Source: an uncultured candidate division Zixibacteria bacterium
GTDB taxonomy: Bacteria; Zixibacteria; MSB-5A5; GN15; FEB-12
DNA length: 6,600 bases
Direction: 5' to 3'
Assembly (NCBI GenBank): GCA_913009765.1
Contig: CAJVYT010000248.1
Coordinates: forward strand, 1 to 6,600
Shown piece by piece: positions 5,787 to 6,600 of the stretch. Positions within the stretch are counted from its first letter, which is position 1. The number at the start of each line of letters is the position of its first letter. The notes below the pieces were generated by a model. It was not told the DNA's origin and did not search any database. It was given only the letters and a program-made list of their open reading frames with translations. The translations under genes were made by a program, and so were the position numbers.

Positions 5787-6600
5787 TTAGTCGGTTACCG
5801 GCAACTGTATTTCAAACAGAGTTTCGCCCGGTTTTGATTTTTTAAGATTTATCTTCCCACCATGATATTCTTCGATAATTCTTTTCACCAATGTTAATCC
5901 AAGTCCCCACCCCCGTTTTTTTGTAGTAAAACCTGCTCTAAATATTTTACGAGCTGCTGATGATGAGATACCTTTTCCATTATCTAAAATTTCAAGCATC
6001 ACATATTGACCATGAGATGGTTTTAGAGTAGTAAGACTTATTAGACCGGTTTTAGAATCAACAGCCTGCAGAGCGTTTTTAATAATATTTTCCAAAGCCC
6101 ATCCTAAAAGTTCAGGGTTGAGGTTCACAAAAGGAATATCACCTTGCTGAAATTTTATTTTTATACCTTTCCCCTCAAACGGCAGTCTTCTACAATAATA
6201 ATCAACAGCATCCTGAATAAGGTCATTTAAAGAATGTGGGGCAAGTTCGGGGATAGAACCGATTTTTCCAAACCTATTGGCAACCTTTTCCAATCTTATA
6301 ACATCGGTCTTCATATTCGACATCGTATCATCAAAAAGCAGTTCATCTTTTGTCGTAAGAGTCCCTGTTTCTTTCTCAGATTTTAAAATTTCCAACCAAC
6401 CCATAAGAGCAGATATAGGAGTGCCTAACTGATGTGCTGTTTCTTTTGCCATTCCCACCCAAATAAGTCGCTCCTCTGATTTGCGAATATTCTGAAATCC
6501 TATCATAGCGACAATCATAAATGTTAAAATGATACCAATTTCAACAAACGGCATAATTTTAAGCTCATTAATAACTTTGGAATCACCATAGCAAAAATAG
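5787..6600 (-). CDS. Sensor histidine kinase, 5' end outside the window
   Basis: This is the C-terminal part of a membrane-bound histidine kinase. The frame stays open to the window edge: before the Met at 6554 it reads YGDSKVINELKI without a stop, so that Met is not the real start. Counting from it, residues 3-20 form a transmembrane helix. The HisKA region follows, with acceptor His41 in AKETAHQLGTP, then a dimerisation helix to about 95. The HATPase domain has an N box with Glu155, Asn156 and Asn160, a G1 box DNGKGI at 191-196 and a G2 box GWGLGL at 215-220. All core catalytic motifs are intact. The sequence around His41 and the YGDS segment before the membrane helix are typical of a kinase family common in Bacteroidota. 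Its gene ends 11 bases before the PorX-like gene, so PorX is the natural candidate partner. Whether it is an orthologue of PorY cannot be decided here. Confidence 0.93.
   Translation of the reverse strand, partial: YFCYGDSKVINELKIMPFVEIGIILTFMIVAMIGFQNIRKSEERLIWVGMAKETAHQLGTPISALMGWLEILKSEKETGTLTTKDELLFDDTMSNMKTDVIRLEKVANRFGKIGSIPELAPHSLNDLIQDAVDYYCRRLPFEGKGIKIKFQQGDIPFVNLNPELLGWALENIIKNALQAVDSKTGLISLTTLKPSHGQYVMLEILDNGKGISSSAARKIFRAGFTTKKRGWGLGLTLVKRIIEEYHGGKINLKKSKPGETLFEIQLPVTD

Noticed and set aside
5534..5845. Plus-strand open frame of 103 codons
   Set aside because: It is antisense to the receiver domain of the PorX-like gene and to the end of the kinase gene. Those have clear family motifs, while this frame has none and no ribosome site that I can see.

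Overview
This window looks like one end of a metagenomic or draft-genome contig from an AT-rich bacterium. The FCB group is the most likely source: Bacteroidota, or a related lineage such as Marinimicrobia or Cloacimonadota. The main evidence is a PorX-type response regulator (receiver plus PglZ domain). Next to it is a histidine kinase whose phospho-acceptor region (AKETAHQLGTP) is typical of Bacteroidota kinases. The phylum is inferred from these proteins and was not tested by a search.

Layout. Positions 1-167 are not biological. Positions 102-167 are a complete Illumina P7/TruSeq index adapter with the 8-base index ACTGATAT (minus strand). They are preceded by a poly-T run and G/T-rich noise, which is what a read running off the end of a library fragment gives. 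Genuine genomic sequence starts at about 168. From 168 to 6600 every gene lies on the minus strand, with gaps of 11 bases or less or with short overlaps. In transcription order, from high to low coordinates, they are: a sensor histidine kinase (5' end outside the window), porX-like regulator, tsaE, tsaB, rimI-like acetyltransferase, accD, folC, and a GAF-type protein cut off by the adapter. No gene-free stretch exceeds 11 bases inside the genomic part, and I see no internal promoter or terminator. The set is therefore probably one operon, or part of one.

Function. The kinase and the PorX-like protein plausibly form a two-component pair, and the PglZ half of PorX keeps a complete set of alkaline-phosphatase-superfamily active-site residues. 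TsaE and TsaB belong to the machinery that makes the t6A37 modification of tRNA, and the RimI-type N-acetyltransferase is a very common neighbour of tsaB. AccD is the carboxyltransferase beta subunit for malonyl-CoA synthesis, and FolC adds glutamate to folates. So housekeeping genes for tRNA modification, fatty acid and folate metabolism share a transcript with a signalling pair. I do not see a clearly new defence or mobile system. The points most worth attention are the adapter artefact, the chimeric protein it creates, and the kinase-PorX pair at the head of the t6A genes.
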